Source: Apostichopus japonicus
Taxonomy: Eukaryota; Echinodermata; Holothuroidea; Aspidochirotida; Stichopodidae
Length of the DNA stretch: 64,000 nucleotides
Assembly: GCF_037975245.1 (NCBI RefSeq)
Contig: NC_092576.1
Location: 28,321,611-28,385,610 of the forward strand
Direction of reading: 5' to 3'
A program made the position numbers and the translations under genes. The notes under the pieces are model-generated. The model saw only the letters and a list, made by a program, of their open reading frames with translations, made no database searches and was not told where the DNA came from. Positions 38,147 through 51,230 of the stretch are shown here, piece by piece (positions within the stretch are counted from its first letter, which is position 1; every line of letters starts with the position of its first letter).

Positions 38147-40274
38147 TGATTGTATGTTCAGAGGTTCGAAACCGGTAAGGAAGGTCGCAATTCCACTGTA
38201 GGCGTTTGTCACCTGTATCAAACAATACTAGTTCTGTTTTTGGTGACATTTTTTGCCTTACTCTAGACATCAAATATGATGCTAACCAACTCGAAGTCAT
38301 TTGTGATTCCTAAAGCCGGATCTCGAAAGAGATACTATGAACAGACGTAATGACAAAAGCAAATCAATATATATATATATAATTAAAAATCGTAATGAGT
38401 TGGAAGTGAAGGGTGCTCCAAATCAAAACAATAGATATTATTTGCAAAAGCAGATTTCGGTCGTTTTACACTTTGTAGTCACGTACAGCTATATACTTGA
38501 AAGATGACATCATAATTATGTACTCCAAGTCAGACCGATATTACAAGACACGATCGAATAGTTGGTACCCAAGTTTAGTTGCAGTCAAACATGATTGTTT
38601 TACTTAGCATAGCTCCATATTATGCAATGATAGAGACAAGCTTCTGAACACATCGATCTCTGTTCACACTACGTACGATAAACGACACAAAACTATGTAC
38701 TTATATCATCCCGTTCTCAATACGTACGATACCATACCATACGATAAAACTGAGCGAAATTCGACAGTTGTTATTATTGCCCAATCAGAACCATGATATT
38801 GAATACTAACATAATACCCGTATGTCTTTATCGAGCTCTAGTACGCGCTGTCTGCAATATTACTTTCTTTACTTCAATATAGTGAGCCAGCCCACAGCGA
38901 TTTCCCCTTTGTAGAGCTAAGCTTCAAACACTCAATTTTATCGAAGTTCTTTTACACATCGTACAGTTGCCGACATAATGCATCTTTCAAAGACTTTGTT
39001 ATGGTGTCGTAACATATCGTTTAGTATCATACAAAGAACACACGGCGCTTTAGTGTAGAATTAATGAATAGTATCTTGCACTTTTAAATGATGAGAAAGA
39101 TCAGACAATTGATTGAATAATAATAATAATAAAACGAATCAACAAAAGTCAAGAAACAGAAATAAAGTAACCTCAAGTTTCGTTCTAAGAATATGACTGC
39201 CTGATTCAGTTATAAAAAGATAACGCTTGATTCGTTTCGTTTTCACTTTCCTCGGTGAAAAGCATCCAAAAAAACTGATTAAAATCCCGATGTAAAAGAT
39301 TGTGGGTATAGCTTAAAATTTGATAATGCCAAGAAAATGCTCAATTGATTTGAATGGTTTTGGGATTAGTTTACAGATAACAAAGTTCGGAAAATCTCAA
39401 GTGCAGTTCTCGTACCAAAAACAAATGCAATTATGATGGCTCAATTTGACCATAAAGAAATTTCGAAATTAACGTTTCATCCTCAGCTCTAATTATATAA
39501 AAGAAACACAGCAGGAACCAGTATATTTTTAAGTTCTCAGACTCGTTATCCTTAATGCTTCACTTAAATGGGATCATAATCTTTGATAAAGAGCTGTGTA
39601 TTGTTCAATGTATCAGAAGGAAACTTGCAAACGACAGTTTGTGAAAACCTTGTGATGTACTTTACACGATGGACACGTATTTTAATCCACGAATAAAGAT
39701 ATTTACCTTCACAAAGTGTCCAGTACGTATAAATATCCCTATCGCCATGCTATTTACGTAGACATATGTGATTACGTCTAGGATGCTACGTTTTCAGGCA
39801 TTGTTGTTTTTTAACAATACAGATCTACACATATAGCCAAAATATATATACATCGTGTTACATCAGTTTTCTGTACCTCTAATGCTGCCTGTACCGTCGG
39901 CGATTATGATTATTGTGATTTTAAACTTGTAACAACATTTCTTCACTGGCAGCCATGTCGTCTTTCTCCCGTCGGTCGATCACCGTCAGCTTGCTATCTA
40001 GATTCTCGGGAAGAGCAGCGTCTTTTATAAACTGATACATAGTTCGAAAGCGATATTTGTGTTACACCCGAGCTTAGTGATCAAGTGGGTACATTTAAAA
40101 GGAATAATTAATACAAGTGGCTGCTCGATCCTATATGTTTATTGCCCGTGTACATGCAATTTGTAATAGCATGATACGGTTTCAGCAAGTCAGAGGGAGG
40201 TACATATGACATTAGAATAAACATACTTTGCCCTTGAGCATTGACAAAGAAAACACCATAGGATTATGAACACA
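38147..40274. other. No recognisable gene
   Basis: The first ~150 bp continue the repeat around the tRNA-like sequence; the rest is AT-rich DNA with no supportable exon. Another CGTAATGAGTTGGAA string sits at about 38388 next to a short TA tract. Confidence 0.4.
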
Positions 40275-40852
40275 AAACTTTGTCTAAAAATGGCATTGAG
40301 ACAAGCAAGACAATTTTCACATGACTTTTTAGTTTCCATTGTTTCCATAAAAGCGTTTAAAGGTGAAACTGAATACTTCTCATGTAAAGCAAACTGAGCT
40401 GTATTCTTCAGTGCTATTTGAATGTCCAGGCGACGAAATATTTAAGCAAACACAGAGATGGGAGCACGATGATAAAGTTCTGAATACAGGAAGAGCAAAT
40501 ACTGGAAAACCTCCTGGCAAAGTCATGAGTTTAATCACGAACTATTCTAAAGTTTAACTAACGTTTCTTATTCACACGAAAGAATATTCCAGTGTTTCCG
40601 AAACTCTGAACGGTGGACTTAATTGCTGATGGTCACAGGTATGTTTGTCATCAGTATCTCGTTATTTAATGGAGACGATCTAATAACAAAAACTAATTTA
40701 GGAAGTTGTACAGCATTCTAATTTTATATGGTTTGCTTGATTTCATAAATATAAAAATAGCACAGTATCAAACTTGCAACATATACCTATTCTTTCTTAA
40801 AGTTATGTTTTTCTTACCTTGGGAACTGTTGTTCAATATTTAGTTGGTCTAA
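40275..40852. repeat. First copy of a ~550-bp local duplication, with Ig-like-looking open frame
   Basis: Aligns with 41540-42030. The plus frame 40363-40557 (64 codons) contains SSVLFECPGDEIF and RWEHDDKVLNTG, which has the Cys...Trp look of an Ig-type domain strand, and upstream GETEYFSCKAN in another frame. No splice sites or second Cys support a full domain. The second copy has the same segment with shifts, so this is at best a decayed exon. Confidence 0.4.
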
Positions 40853-40874
40853 ATTTTTACTAGTCGAGTGTGAT

Positions 40875-41145
40875 GGTATCATCAAAACACTATATTTTCG
40901 CCGTTTATCTGGGGCTGCCTTTTTTGGACGGTGGTGTGCTGGGGAGGGGTTTTTCGTTTCGCTGCGTGCTGGTCGTCTTTTTGTGGTTTTTTGAATGTTT
41001 GGGGGGGTTGGGCGTTTTGTGTCTGCAGGTCGACGGGCGCATGTTTTATTGGCTCGCTTCACCTGAGTTTCGTTTGTCAGAATGGAATGGTTCGGTAGTG
41101 CCGTTTGGCCGTGCCGTTTTGTATCGCACATGGCGGGTCACGTAA
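40875..41145 (+). mobile_element. LINE 3'-end fragment, inserted in the local duplication
   Basis: Matches, in the opposite orientation, the 3' UTR of the LINE remnant at 28060-28290 (shared pieces include GTGCTGGGGAGGGG-like and TTTTTTGAATGTT). It abuts the end of the first local repeat copy and is absent from the second, as expected for a heavily 5'-truncated LINE insertion. The basic, Pro-rich open frame on the minus strand here is a by-product. Confidence 0.65.
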
Positions 41146-41539
41146 AAACCACACTCTAACAAGTATAATATGATCATGTTCGCATTTAAGATGCAACGTA
41201 CAGCCTCAACTGTTCCAACCAGCTGTTAAACTCCTCACTGTACTCTAGTAACTTTGCTTTTTCCAAAAAAGCGTGTCGTCTACTTTATTTATTGCTTAAA
41301 TAATTTAAACAACTAATACGAAGATATGAAGTGCAGTTTGAATGTGCTCAGGGAGGTTTCATCCTAAAATATTTTACTATGGTTTATGTTTGAACCGAAC
41401 CAACCACGGAGTTTTCCATTTAGTCATATATTGTATCATACCTCATTCACTTTTCTTGCACACAATAAACTTCAAGAAGGCAATACACGTTTGCTGCATT
41501 TAGTTAACAGTATATCGAGTAACTGTTAAACTATCAAGT
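41146..41539. other. No recognisable gene
   Basis: AT-rich DNA between the LINE 3' fragment and the second local repeat copy; nothing coding or structured seen. Confidence 0.35.
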
Positions 41540-42030
41540 TTGTCTAAAGATGGCATTGAGACAGGCAAGACAATTTTCACATGACTCTTTAGTTAACATT
41601 GTTTCGACAAAAGCATTTAAAGGTGAAACTAAATACTTCTCATGTGTAGCAAAGTGAGCTGTATTCTTCAGTGCTAATTGAATGTCCAGGCGATGATATA
41701 TTTAAGAAAACACAGAGATGGAAGCACGATGATAAAGTTCGGAATACAAAAAGAGCAAATACTGGAAACTCCCTGGCAAAATCATAAGTTTATCCACGAA
41801 TTATTCTATAGGTATAGCTTACGTTTCTTATCTCATCAGTATCTCGTTATTTGAATGGAGACGATCTAATAACAAAAACTAATTTAGGAAGTTGTTGATC
41901 TTACTAATTTAATATGGTTTGCTATATCTTATTAATATAAAAATAGCACAGTATCAAAATTGCAACATATGCCATTTGTTTCTTAAATTATTTGATTGTT
42001 CCCTTGGGAACTGTTCTTCAATATTTAGTT
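41540..42030. repeat. Second copy of the ~550-bp local duplication
   Basis: Collinear with 40275-40852 (shared GGCATTGAGACA, GAATGTCCAGGCGA, GGAGACGATCTAATAACAAA, CCTTGGGAACTG). The Ig-like-looking frame is degraded here. Confidence 0.75.
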
Positions 42031-42975
42031 TTTGGGAACGCGCTTTTACACTATCACAATGTTTAATATAATAAGTACACGTACTCACACGTAAATGGGC
42101 ATGCCATGCAATGAAAGCCGGTTTAGACCTCGTGAACGTGGTTGTAAAGTATTCACAATTCACAGAGGTTGATATTGTTTAATTTACATCAGAATTTCAG
42201 TTTTGCACGTTTTAATTTTACATAAGTAAATAACTGAGTGCTGCAGTCGCTTTATAGTGAACGTTCACTATATTTTGTAAAACAGCAGCCGAAGTTAATG
42301 AAAAACAAAGAGGTTACTACTATGTTATTTTACACTGCCCTTAAAAATAGTTTATGTATAACACTGGTCAATTTCATGAAACATGTTTCATGAATTAAAT
42401 TTGTATTTACCAATGAAGCTTTGGGTAGATCAGGGCCAAAGACGGACGTGTTTCTCTGCCTTAAATGTTCCCCGTGATTTACACTACATACATGAGTGTT
42501 TTTGCAATTCTGGTGCATCTACTGATACCAAAACATGCTAAGAGAAGACATTGACTCATCCTAGATTGTGTATGCTTTACTTCTGTAGTTTATATTATTT
42601 CTTAGTAACCGTTACTTTAATTACAAAGTCTTTTCCTATGTACCAGTGAGAAAAGAAGAAAAAATGTTAGCAAGCTGCTTATGTAATGCCAAAAAAAACA
42701 TGACAATGTTATAAGATTTAACTTTGCGATGCTAGCAGGATCATCTTTAGAGGCTACTGAAACGAAAATAAACAAATAAAACATTAATATACACAGATGA
42801 TCTGACCGTTTGACCAAGTTAACGGTCTGCCTATCTATGTTTCTTGATGTGTTCTTAGCTTGATTCATTTTAGGTCGCCTCTGAAGGAGATCCTAATAGG
42901 ACCGATACATCCGTCTCTCTAACTTCAACATAATTTCTAGCTATGTCCGCGACACAAAATAGACAGCTATAAATG

Positions 42976-43285
42976 TAGAAAAATGGTTGAAAAGTTGACA
43001 CTATGGAAAATAATGGCTAAACTTTCATTATAACTACACTAAGGATCTAGAAAATAGCTGAAAGGTTAACAATACGGAACGTTATAGCCATACTTTTATT
43101 ATAACTACACTAAAGATCGAGAAAATGGTTGAAAGGTTAACACTCTGGAAGGTTATGGCCATTGTGTTAGTATAACTTCACAATAGATCTAGCAATTAGC
43201 TGAAAAGTTGACACTTTGGAACGTTATGGTCATAGTTTTACCATAACTACCATAGTTTTACCATAACTACACTAAAGATCTTGCT
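42976..43285. repeat. ~70-bp tandem repeat, four units, 3' of TIMP copy 3
   Basis: Each unit reads about GAAAATGGTTGAAAGGTTAACACT, a GGAACGTTATGGCCAT-like core, then TATAACTACACTAAAGATC. Copies 1, 2 and 4 have a single unit in the corresponding place (about 13999, 30581 and 58992). The last unit also has a short TACCATAGTTTTACCATAAC doubling. Confidence 0.8.
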
Positions 43286-43771
43286 TTAGTGATCTTCTTA
43301 CTACCATAGCTCTTACATGAATGAGCCCGAGGGAATGTGCTCCTTAAACTTCGGTATGTGACAGATACATTTTCAATCGGTTTTTTTGGACAGTATCTAG
43401 TGATAAAAGATTCTAATTTTAAAAGAATAATAGAGTCTATAACAAAACCATATACTAGTAATAAAATTCAGAAGGTTGCAATGTAACTGGCCGTGTTTTT
43501 CTATATTAACCTAAACGGTAATAACTCGCTACTATAATTCGTGCAACCAAATTATTGTTATTATAGATATGACGCATCGGAATATCACTAGTTGTGCGGG
43601 TGATATGACTTGGTAAAAGTTGCAACTAAACGTTAAGTACGGTTTTAAGGAAATGTTGAACAATAACAAGATCAGGCAAATTTAAGCTACCCAACTAAAG
43701 CTAAAAGAAAAGAAAACTACAATGTGTAATTGATACTTTTGGGAGCCGCCTATAGTATCCGCATCATGACT

Positions 43772-46700
43772 TTAATGCTTTCTCAAGCACCTTCTGTAGT
43801 CTTTTCCTCCGAGCCAGTCGCAAATGCCTCCCTTGTTCTTGCCGCATCTTGCAAAATCAATTTCACAGTACCGACTATAGAAGTGGTCAAAATCCAGTGT
43901 ACAAATTCCTTTAGTTTTATCACAGTAGTCGTATCGCCCGCATATCTGATTTGAAGAAAAAGCAAATACAAAAATATGTAAATATAAATTGTTGGTTTTG
44001 CGACTAAGTAAACAGGTACTGTGATTAACTTGTAAATTTATTCCATGTCTGCCTGAATATAATATTGACGTCACACTGTTTACGAACCAGACACATTTTG
44101 TAACAGAAACCCCCATATTCGATTTGTTATACGACTGAGAAATAAGTTACTGCGATGTACAAGTGATTTCATTCCATGTTTACCCGTATAATATTGTTGA
44201 GGTCGCACTTTCTACATCGTTCATGGTAAGTTTCAGCCGAGTCTTGATTTTAAACACGCAGTATTTAATAATCAACATCGTCGACGTAACCCTATGACAA
44301 GGTCTCATGCTTTTGATAACAAACTTACTGAACATTCATTGCAGTTCTTCCTATACTGACGTTTCAGCCCTTTAAACTGTCGCTTGGTGATCTGATTAAC
44401 GGTCCTGTAATATCCGCATACTCCGAGTGTCAACTGGTCATTAATCACATCGCCTATAAAGATGAGCCAAAAACATGGTTACGTATAAGAGCACATCTCA
44501 CGATATAATGTACATACTGATGTAAGGTATTAAAGAAAAAATAAATGCTAGGTCACAAAGAATTATTACTATAAGTATATACACCAAAGCTTCATAACCT
44601 TTCTTAGTCACCCTATACACTCCTGGGTTATGTTTAGTTATATTTTAATTATACGTCACATATTCCTTCATCATGAAATTATCATATTTAAAACCGTGCG
44701 TAGAGAAATGGTTTCAGATGGGGGAGTCGTACTTTGCTTTTTAACAATCGTTAAACTGTTAAATTTATGACCGCTTACAATTTGTTTGAATGAACCATCT
44801 TACGCTCACAATTATACTATTTTGTTAGAAGAGTAGAAAGGAGCGGTGCAGCAATGTAAAAGGACCCTCGGGGTGTCCAAATTCAAACACACACAACAAT
44901 TGTTGGATTTGGGTGACATTTCATTTGTACATTTTGCACCTCAACATGCCCGGATATGACACTATCAAGCTTTCCGTTAATCATTTTTAGGACAGGCTTT
45001 CCCTGTGTCCTATAGAGGATTTCTTTTAAATGTCCATTTATGGCCAGTATAACTGGAAAAATGTTAAGTGTGTTTATTTATTTTTCGATTTTTGTCACCC
45101 TGCTGGAAGCGGTTGTACCGCATAAGCATGTTATAAATGAATGTACCGTACCCAACGATTCTAATTAATACCCAATGTGGGCCAAAAATAATTAAATTTA
45201 ACCAACATCAGTGACAATTTGTCCTATAATAACAGATGTATACTCAAGCGCTTTTGAAATATTTTTTTTATGTTTAATTTTATTGGCTGTGTTTAAGGCC
45301 CCCGCTCCCCTACCCTTGCTCCCTCCCCGAGTACATCATTTCGTGGTGTCTGCTAACGATTATTATGCAGAGAAAGAATATATTTGTTTTCTTTTTGTTC
45401 TTTTCGGAATACATCTTAGAGCCCTAATGGTGTCCAGGAGCATCCCTCCTTCCCAGTAGCTGCAAGGTATCCAGATCTGTTTGTTGTCTCGTAGCGAGTT
45501 CAAAGCAGAAAACCACATCTCAGAGATAATTTAAATTTCAATGGAGTGTATTTAAAAGTCCCTGTATTCTCCAGGGACTGATATATCGTAAACCTAACGT
45601 TCTAACCACCAGGCAACGAAAGACAGTTTAACCACGTAATCTCAAAGTATTCTCGTTAGCACGAAACCACATCATGTGATGTCGCAACTTCCACACGGTC
45701 ATTTTCCTTTTGTACCAAATGTGTGCGGTATTTCATTTCACTACCGGGCATATGTTATTGGGTTTTTTTTGTATAACGTACAAATATGGGCATTACTGTT
45801 TTTTTAGTGTCACTGTTTGTTCTAACAATATTCAATATATATACAAATATTGTAGCCACTCCTATTGAGGGGAAAAGGAACAGTGTTTTTCACTCTTACC
45901 CATTATCACATAACTGTAATTTATAGCAAGTCCGACGAAGCAATCAAGCGTTTCACTGTGTGTGACTATCTCGACCGTAGTTCCCTTGGCAGTCAAACCG
46001 TTTCTTTTATAACTCTTTTCGATATCCACGGTGTAGACAATCTTCTTTGCGTCAGGTGCTGATAGTTAGAAAAACAAGGCAGTAAAAAGACTATGCTGTA
46101 AAATAATTTTAATCTACCTTGCCAAGTTTACGCAAATACAGGTCAATGATTGCTTGGGAAAAGGACGAGGAAGGAGCAGTTGGTTGGGGATCATTCCTGT
46201 TAGACGTATCGAAGATTGAACAGTGGCATAGATCAATATTGTGCAATTCTTCTTTTTTTCAATACCACTGGTCTGATTGATTTTCTTCTTTTTGCTATAA
46301 AGAAACCACTAACAACCGGTGTATTTATCACTTTCATCTTGTCAACCTTGCTGATGGTTTTGATCTCTAATCTTTTCATGGCAAATTCAGGAAAATAAGT
46401 AAACGTAGAGAATTCTGTTTTCTTAAAGGGAGATACAAACATTTTTTTGGTACTTTTGATAACCAATCACATGACCAATTATCACGATTGAGTACCCGAG
46501 AATTGTTTACTTTTTATTTAAACAAGTTGATACTACGTATATTTATGTAGTAGAATATTCACGTTAACCCAATATTTTCTTCATCTGGCGTATTCAAAAA
46601 CAATGAATACGCTAGTTTTGTGTTACCAATCCCTCCTTACTATTGCGGTTGACTGTTTTACAGTAAGAGTATAGGTTGACAGTCGGTAAGTTGTAAGATT

Positions 46701-49116
46701 ATTATTCCAAGCCCAAGCTATTTATTTCTGAATTTGTGTACACTGATCACGTTAAGTACACTCTTGAAAAGGATTCATTATGATTTTGCTATTGTTGTAT
46801 TTGAGAATCAATGTATTACCCATACCGATCAAGACCTCGCAGAAAAAAAAAATGAAAAACTTGAGATGAATAAATAGACATGTAAAGTATTGTCGCTGAA
46901 TACTATGAGTGTTTGAGTGGTTTCAGTAATAAAAATGATGACGAGAGCATCAAATGTGTTACCATTTTCAGACGATTGCTTTCTGTCTGACTGGCCAAAC
47001 TTACATTTATCAGAACTTGACAGACGAGGTTGGTTGTAAATCAAACACTGAAAGGATGCACTGAACTCTTGGGCACCTCGTGCTAACGTGTAACACAACC
47101 ACACATGCTACTTTCGTTTAGCATGATGTTTTACCACCCATGAACTTTACACCCGCCCTGATGAAATTCTCTAAATTTAACCAAAGAGTATACTAATATT
47201 TATTAACAGAAATGTCAACCTCGCAACGACTTGATAACCTTTCTGTAACACGTCGACGTTTCTAGGCGTGTTCTCTTCTACATTAAGTTTTAGATAGACC
47301 AAATATTAACAATAATAGTTGTAAGATTTCATCGTCAAATCTTTAGAAATGTCATGAATATTTCGTTTTATCTCAACACAATACATAATAAGCTGTCTTT
47401 GATACTCACGACCTGTAAGATTCATGGCCGGTGGCAGGGGAGTTGTACTTTGCTGATACTGGTAATCTCTTTCGTAGTTTATAAAAGGTACATCTTGTGC
47501 TGTCACTCGGCCTCGTATGACTGTAAAATCAAGTATTATTTTATCTTTGGAGTGAAATTACACAAACGTTAAAATGACATGCAAAATGCTTCTAATGTCC
47601 AACGCAACTTTAATATAGGTATCAATTGACTTTAATCTAATTCGCTAAGGGGTTTTCATTTCACAACTGTCCGGAAAAACAAGCGTTTGACAACTTTGGA
47701 GAAATTCGGATATTGGATATCAGTTGAACATGATTTATTTGTTCAACCTTTTAACCAGCTGGTTTCGTTGTAGGTTTCAATAACTCTCAAATACGTTCCT
47801 ACAGTAACTATGTTTGTACTAACGTTGCCGCAGGTTTACTTTGCAAAATTTGAGATTCCATACAAACAGATATCAACACTTGAATGAGTTAAGAAGTCTT
47901 TCCTTTTGCACATAGTCAACACACAAACTCGCCCTACTTTACACCTGCAAGTCTAGCCGATATTCGTATCGCCATGTCATATTAATATAAATAACAAATT
48001 AAGTGTTGGAGGTAAAGACATTTTATATGAAAATTGCGTGTTTTCATGAGATAGTCTACATTCCTTTTCACTTTCATCTAATAACGTGGTTATAGTCTTG
48101 GCATTGCAGCAAGTTAACCTAGTCTACTCAACTTAATATGGCAAAAAAAATATGACTAATTGGATGCTTGTGATAGTACACTAGTTCAATGCATCAAAAT
48201 ATCTACACAATATTTTTGATTATGTAAGGTAAATTCCCTAAGAAATACTATAGAGTAAATACTAATTTTAAACACACACCGACTAGTTTTTAAATTACGC
48301 TGTATCTCGAATTATGGGCATCAAACTATATAGACATTCAGATGCATGATTTTTACAGTTCACCGATGCGCTCTTTGAAAGAAGCAATCAATTTCTTAAA
48401 GCAGCTTGTTGAGTCTGTTGGCAATTTTCCAAGCCTGTTGAATATAACTGAAGATCACGTTGCGATTGATCACTCAGTAAATCACCTCGATTTTTCCACC
48501 AAATGAATATTCATTTGATAGTAACTATAGAACTTTTATTTAATGTTATCATTATGCCGTCTAGAAAGCTTTCATAGTATCAAAGTAAACACATTTCAAG
48601 ACTACATGGGAAACTGAAAGTTGTTTTTTGGAATTTTGCTTCACGTTTTCTTAAATGAAAGGTAGCAATTAGTTAAGTTGATGACGTCTATTTGATACGA
48701 GAGTTTTAGCATGAAATAGTATCAAATATTGAAATACCGACTCAAAAGCTGCTTTTAAGGTCACATGAAATTACCTCTTACTTTAAGTTTTTTAAGACCT
48801 CACCATAACAACATTTAATTTAGCTATTTATTTATTCAGACGGCCAACCAACGTATTTTGGATCATCGGACCGGTTAAACACACAACATGCATCCAATAT
48901 AAAGCATAACGCATATCACCTAGAGTAATATCATTAGAGTATCTGTCACACATAGTACGAAGGATAAACTGATTAAATACATTACTCACCATAGTCAGCT
49001 GCACAATATACCTCTTGAGGATGCAGTAGTACACATGTGCAGCACTGTATGTTACGAATGCTGTACATTACAAGTACAACACTCAGTACGCGGGAGAACC
49101 ACATCGCCTTTGGCAT
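43772..49116 (-). CDS. TIMP: TIMP/tensilin-like secreted inhibitor, copy 3 (5 exons, 231 aa)
   Basis: Exons in coding order: 49116-48990, 47520-47410, 46058-45900, 44453-44329, 43945-43772; GT-AG, phases 1,1,1,0, intact. Signal peptide like the others (MYSIRNIQC end), mature start CTCVLLHPQEVYC with Thr at residue 2, the residue found in TIMP-1. Exon 2: V-IRGRVTAQDVPF, then DYQYQQSTTPLPPAMNLTG with an N-linked glycosylation sequon (NLT) not seen in the other copies. Exon 3 starts PPDAKKIVYTVDIEKS, shorter than the SVGFDATKK of other copies; Cys70 position in LDC; ends SYVIMG. Exon 4: GVCGYYRTVNQ, NCNECS. Exon 5: ICGRYDYCDKTKGIC, FARCGKNKGGICDW, ending RCLRKH; it lacks the Gly/Tyr/Ser-rich insert of copies 1, 2 and 4. 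14 mature Cys. The stop lies in ATTAAA. This is the most diverged member and the one most like a classical TIMP in length. Confidence 0.9.
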
Positions 49117-51230
49117 CTTCTATAACGTCTCAGAGAGATAAATCTACTTATTAATATTTTCGGGCAACTCTAGTCTTGAGTCGTCAGCAAAAACGCATTG
49201 GTTTGCCGCAATCATGCACAAGGTTATTATGTGCCAAAGTACTTGTTCAACAACCGATTAAATTTCTCCCTTACCAGTTAGTGCATATTCTGTTACATAG
49301 AAGAAAAAGAAAACACATCGTATGGCTAGCGAGAAATGAACACAACCTGGGGCTTCATTTGAATTGTTACGACGGTACAGGAAAAAGAAACAAATGTGAT
49401 AAATGTGAAATTCGAAATGAATGCACTAGTAGTTGTGAGGATTCATCCTACATAAGAAAGATCAAAACAAAATATTCGTCCTTATATGTTAGCGTAATAG
49501 CAGGTAGCCTTATTACATGTTGTAGTATCATTGGATCCCCCTCGGTGCATAGCTAAATGTTATATGAGTATATCTCAAGAAAAATTCAAGTAAACGACCG
49601 CAAAAAATACATCTGGATTTTCAGACGAAATACAACAATTATTTTGAAAACTTTGAATCTTAAACGATATACCCAATTATGTTATTAACGTAGATGTTTC
49701 CACTAATTACTAAGTCTATATAATAAAGCTGGATTTTCTATCGATATACCAATTATTTTGATAAACCACACAGCCGCATATATATATACAAATAGATGCA
49801 TACGCAAAAGCCTAAAACTTAGCTATAATGCTCAGTTTCAGTTGGTCAACAGCTCACACACCCATTCTTTTATAAACTCGTACCCCATTGTCATTTGTGC
49901 TCTTGTTTGCGTCTAACTTCACAGGCAAATATTCTGAACTCTCGCGAATGCACGGTTTGGCTCATTGCGCTCTTGTTTCAACACATTTCCTGTATAACCC
50001 TGGCGACAAAAGATTTGCGGGTATATCGAAAACGTTCGAGGCAATAACATCACACCACATATGATAAAGCTCAGCTCCGTTACATTCTAATATACATTTA
50101 TTAAGATGAACACAATCGCCGTCGCGTCTAGGTTTTAAATGGCGATGAAAAATCTAATCGACTATGGACATCAACTGTCATTTTTGTCCTTGCTGAGTTT
50201 AATCCATCCCCCGAAGTGACGGGGGTGGATTAAACTCATCCCCTTGTAGACTTCAAGTTACTCGCCAGCTGGGATGGGTCCTGAGGGAGAACCCCCGGAA
50301 GCTCCGAGAAAATAAGCTCATGTTTAAAGCATATGACTTTCATTAGCATGTCACACCTTTTGATCTAGGATGGGATCTGGGGAGAGCGAGTGGGAACAAC
50401 ACTTCTTGGGGGGGGGGGAATATTTATATTTTTTGCAAAATCATATTGCCAGGTTTTGCAATGTTTTAGGGACCATATGTTACATCCCACCTTGGTGACG
50501 TCAAATGCATTAAAGCTGCAAACCAAACTCAGGCCCAGCTCGTGGCCGGGAACATGGGAGGAGGCCCAAGTCGGAGTCCAGAATGCTATGCGACAATGAA
50601 TGTCCGTCAAGTACCAGCGGTATAGGTTAAATGAACTCGAGCGAGTTGCTCCCGGTGGGGTCTAGGTAGTGGTGCTCAGATGACCTTCAATGAGTTAAGA
50701 CCCTGAACGTTTAAAATTTCCAGTGGCATCAAGGGGCCTAGGTAAGAGCTTTTGTGTTATGTAACAGTGTCCTTGCATTGTTACGTATAATGGCAATGGT
50801 AGCTCTTAGGCATAATGGAGACAAACACTGTATCATACGTAAGGTAGGTATATATTGTAGGTCTACATCTCCAGGAAGCGTCATTGATCACATGCATACA
50901 CATACACAAGAAGAGAATGTCAGGAAAGTTTATTTCATCATATAACATTTTCAAACATAAACAGAAAAGTTACAGCATGAACATAATGTCTGGACATAAT
51001 GAAGAAAGGTAAATTGAGAAGGTATAACCTGACATTAAAGTTAGCTATACCATGGTGACTCATTATATGTTGATTTAGATGTGATCACATGGTCTAAGAT
51101 GGGGCGAAGCGGCTGTCTGAATTGGTCAGCAGACAGCTTGCACAAGGGAGAAAAAGGATTGTTACTTATGATTGAGCAAAAGCACACGTTATATATTCGT
51201 ACTTGACAATCATCTACGAGCTTCTACTAA
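49117..51230. other. 5' flank of TIMP copy 3, shared with copy 1; no other gene seen
   Basis: Contains the same ordered blocks as 19430-22422, with some insertions around 50190-50590. The open frame at 49176-49556 (plus) is not conserved in unit 1, so I do not call it. Promoter not located. Confidence 0.5.

Larger units (their letters stand above)
42365..51230 (-). repeat. Tandem segmental duplication, unit 3 (most diverged)
   Basis: Starts around TTTCATGAAACATG..ACCAATGAAGC, later than the other units and without a (TA)n border. It carries TIMP copy 3 and a long 5' flank collinear with unit 1, and stops at CTTCTACTAA (51230), where a LINE begins. Divergence from the other units is clearly greater than between units 1 and 4. 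Confidence 0.8.

Noticed and set aside
40814-41145. Basic, Pro-rich minus-strand frame and Trp/Gly-rich plus-strand frame
   Set aside because: The DNA matches the 3' UTR of the LINE at 28.1 kb; both frames are chance products of that sequence.
43730-43954. Repeated plus-strand frames starting near MILW..YSIRIMTL over TIMP exon 5 in each unit (also 14540, 31013, 59406)
   Set aside because: They are antisense shadows of the conserved, Cys-rich TIMP exon 5 on the minus strand.
49176-49556. 126-codon plus-strand frame upstream of TIMP copy 3
   Set aside because: The matching region of unit 1 does not keep the frame, and no motif is present.
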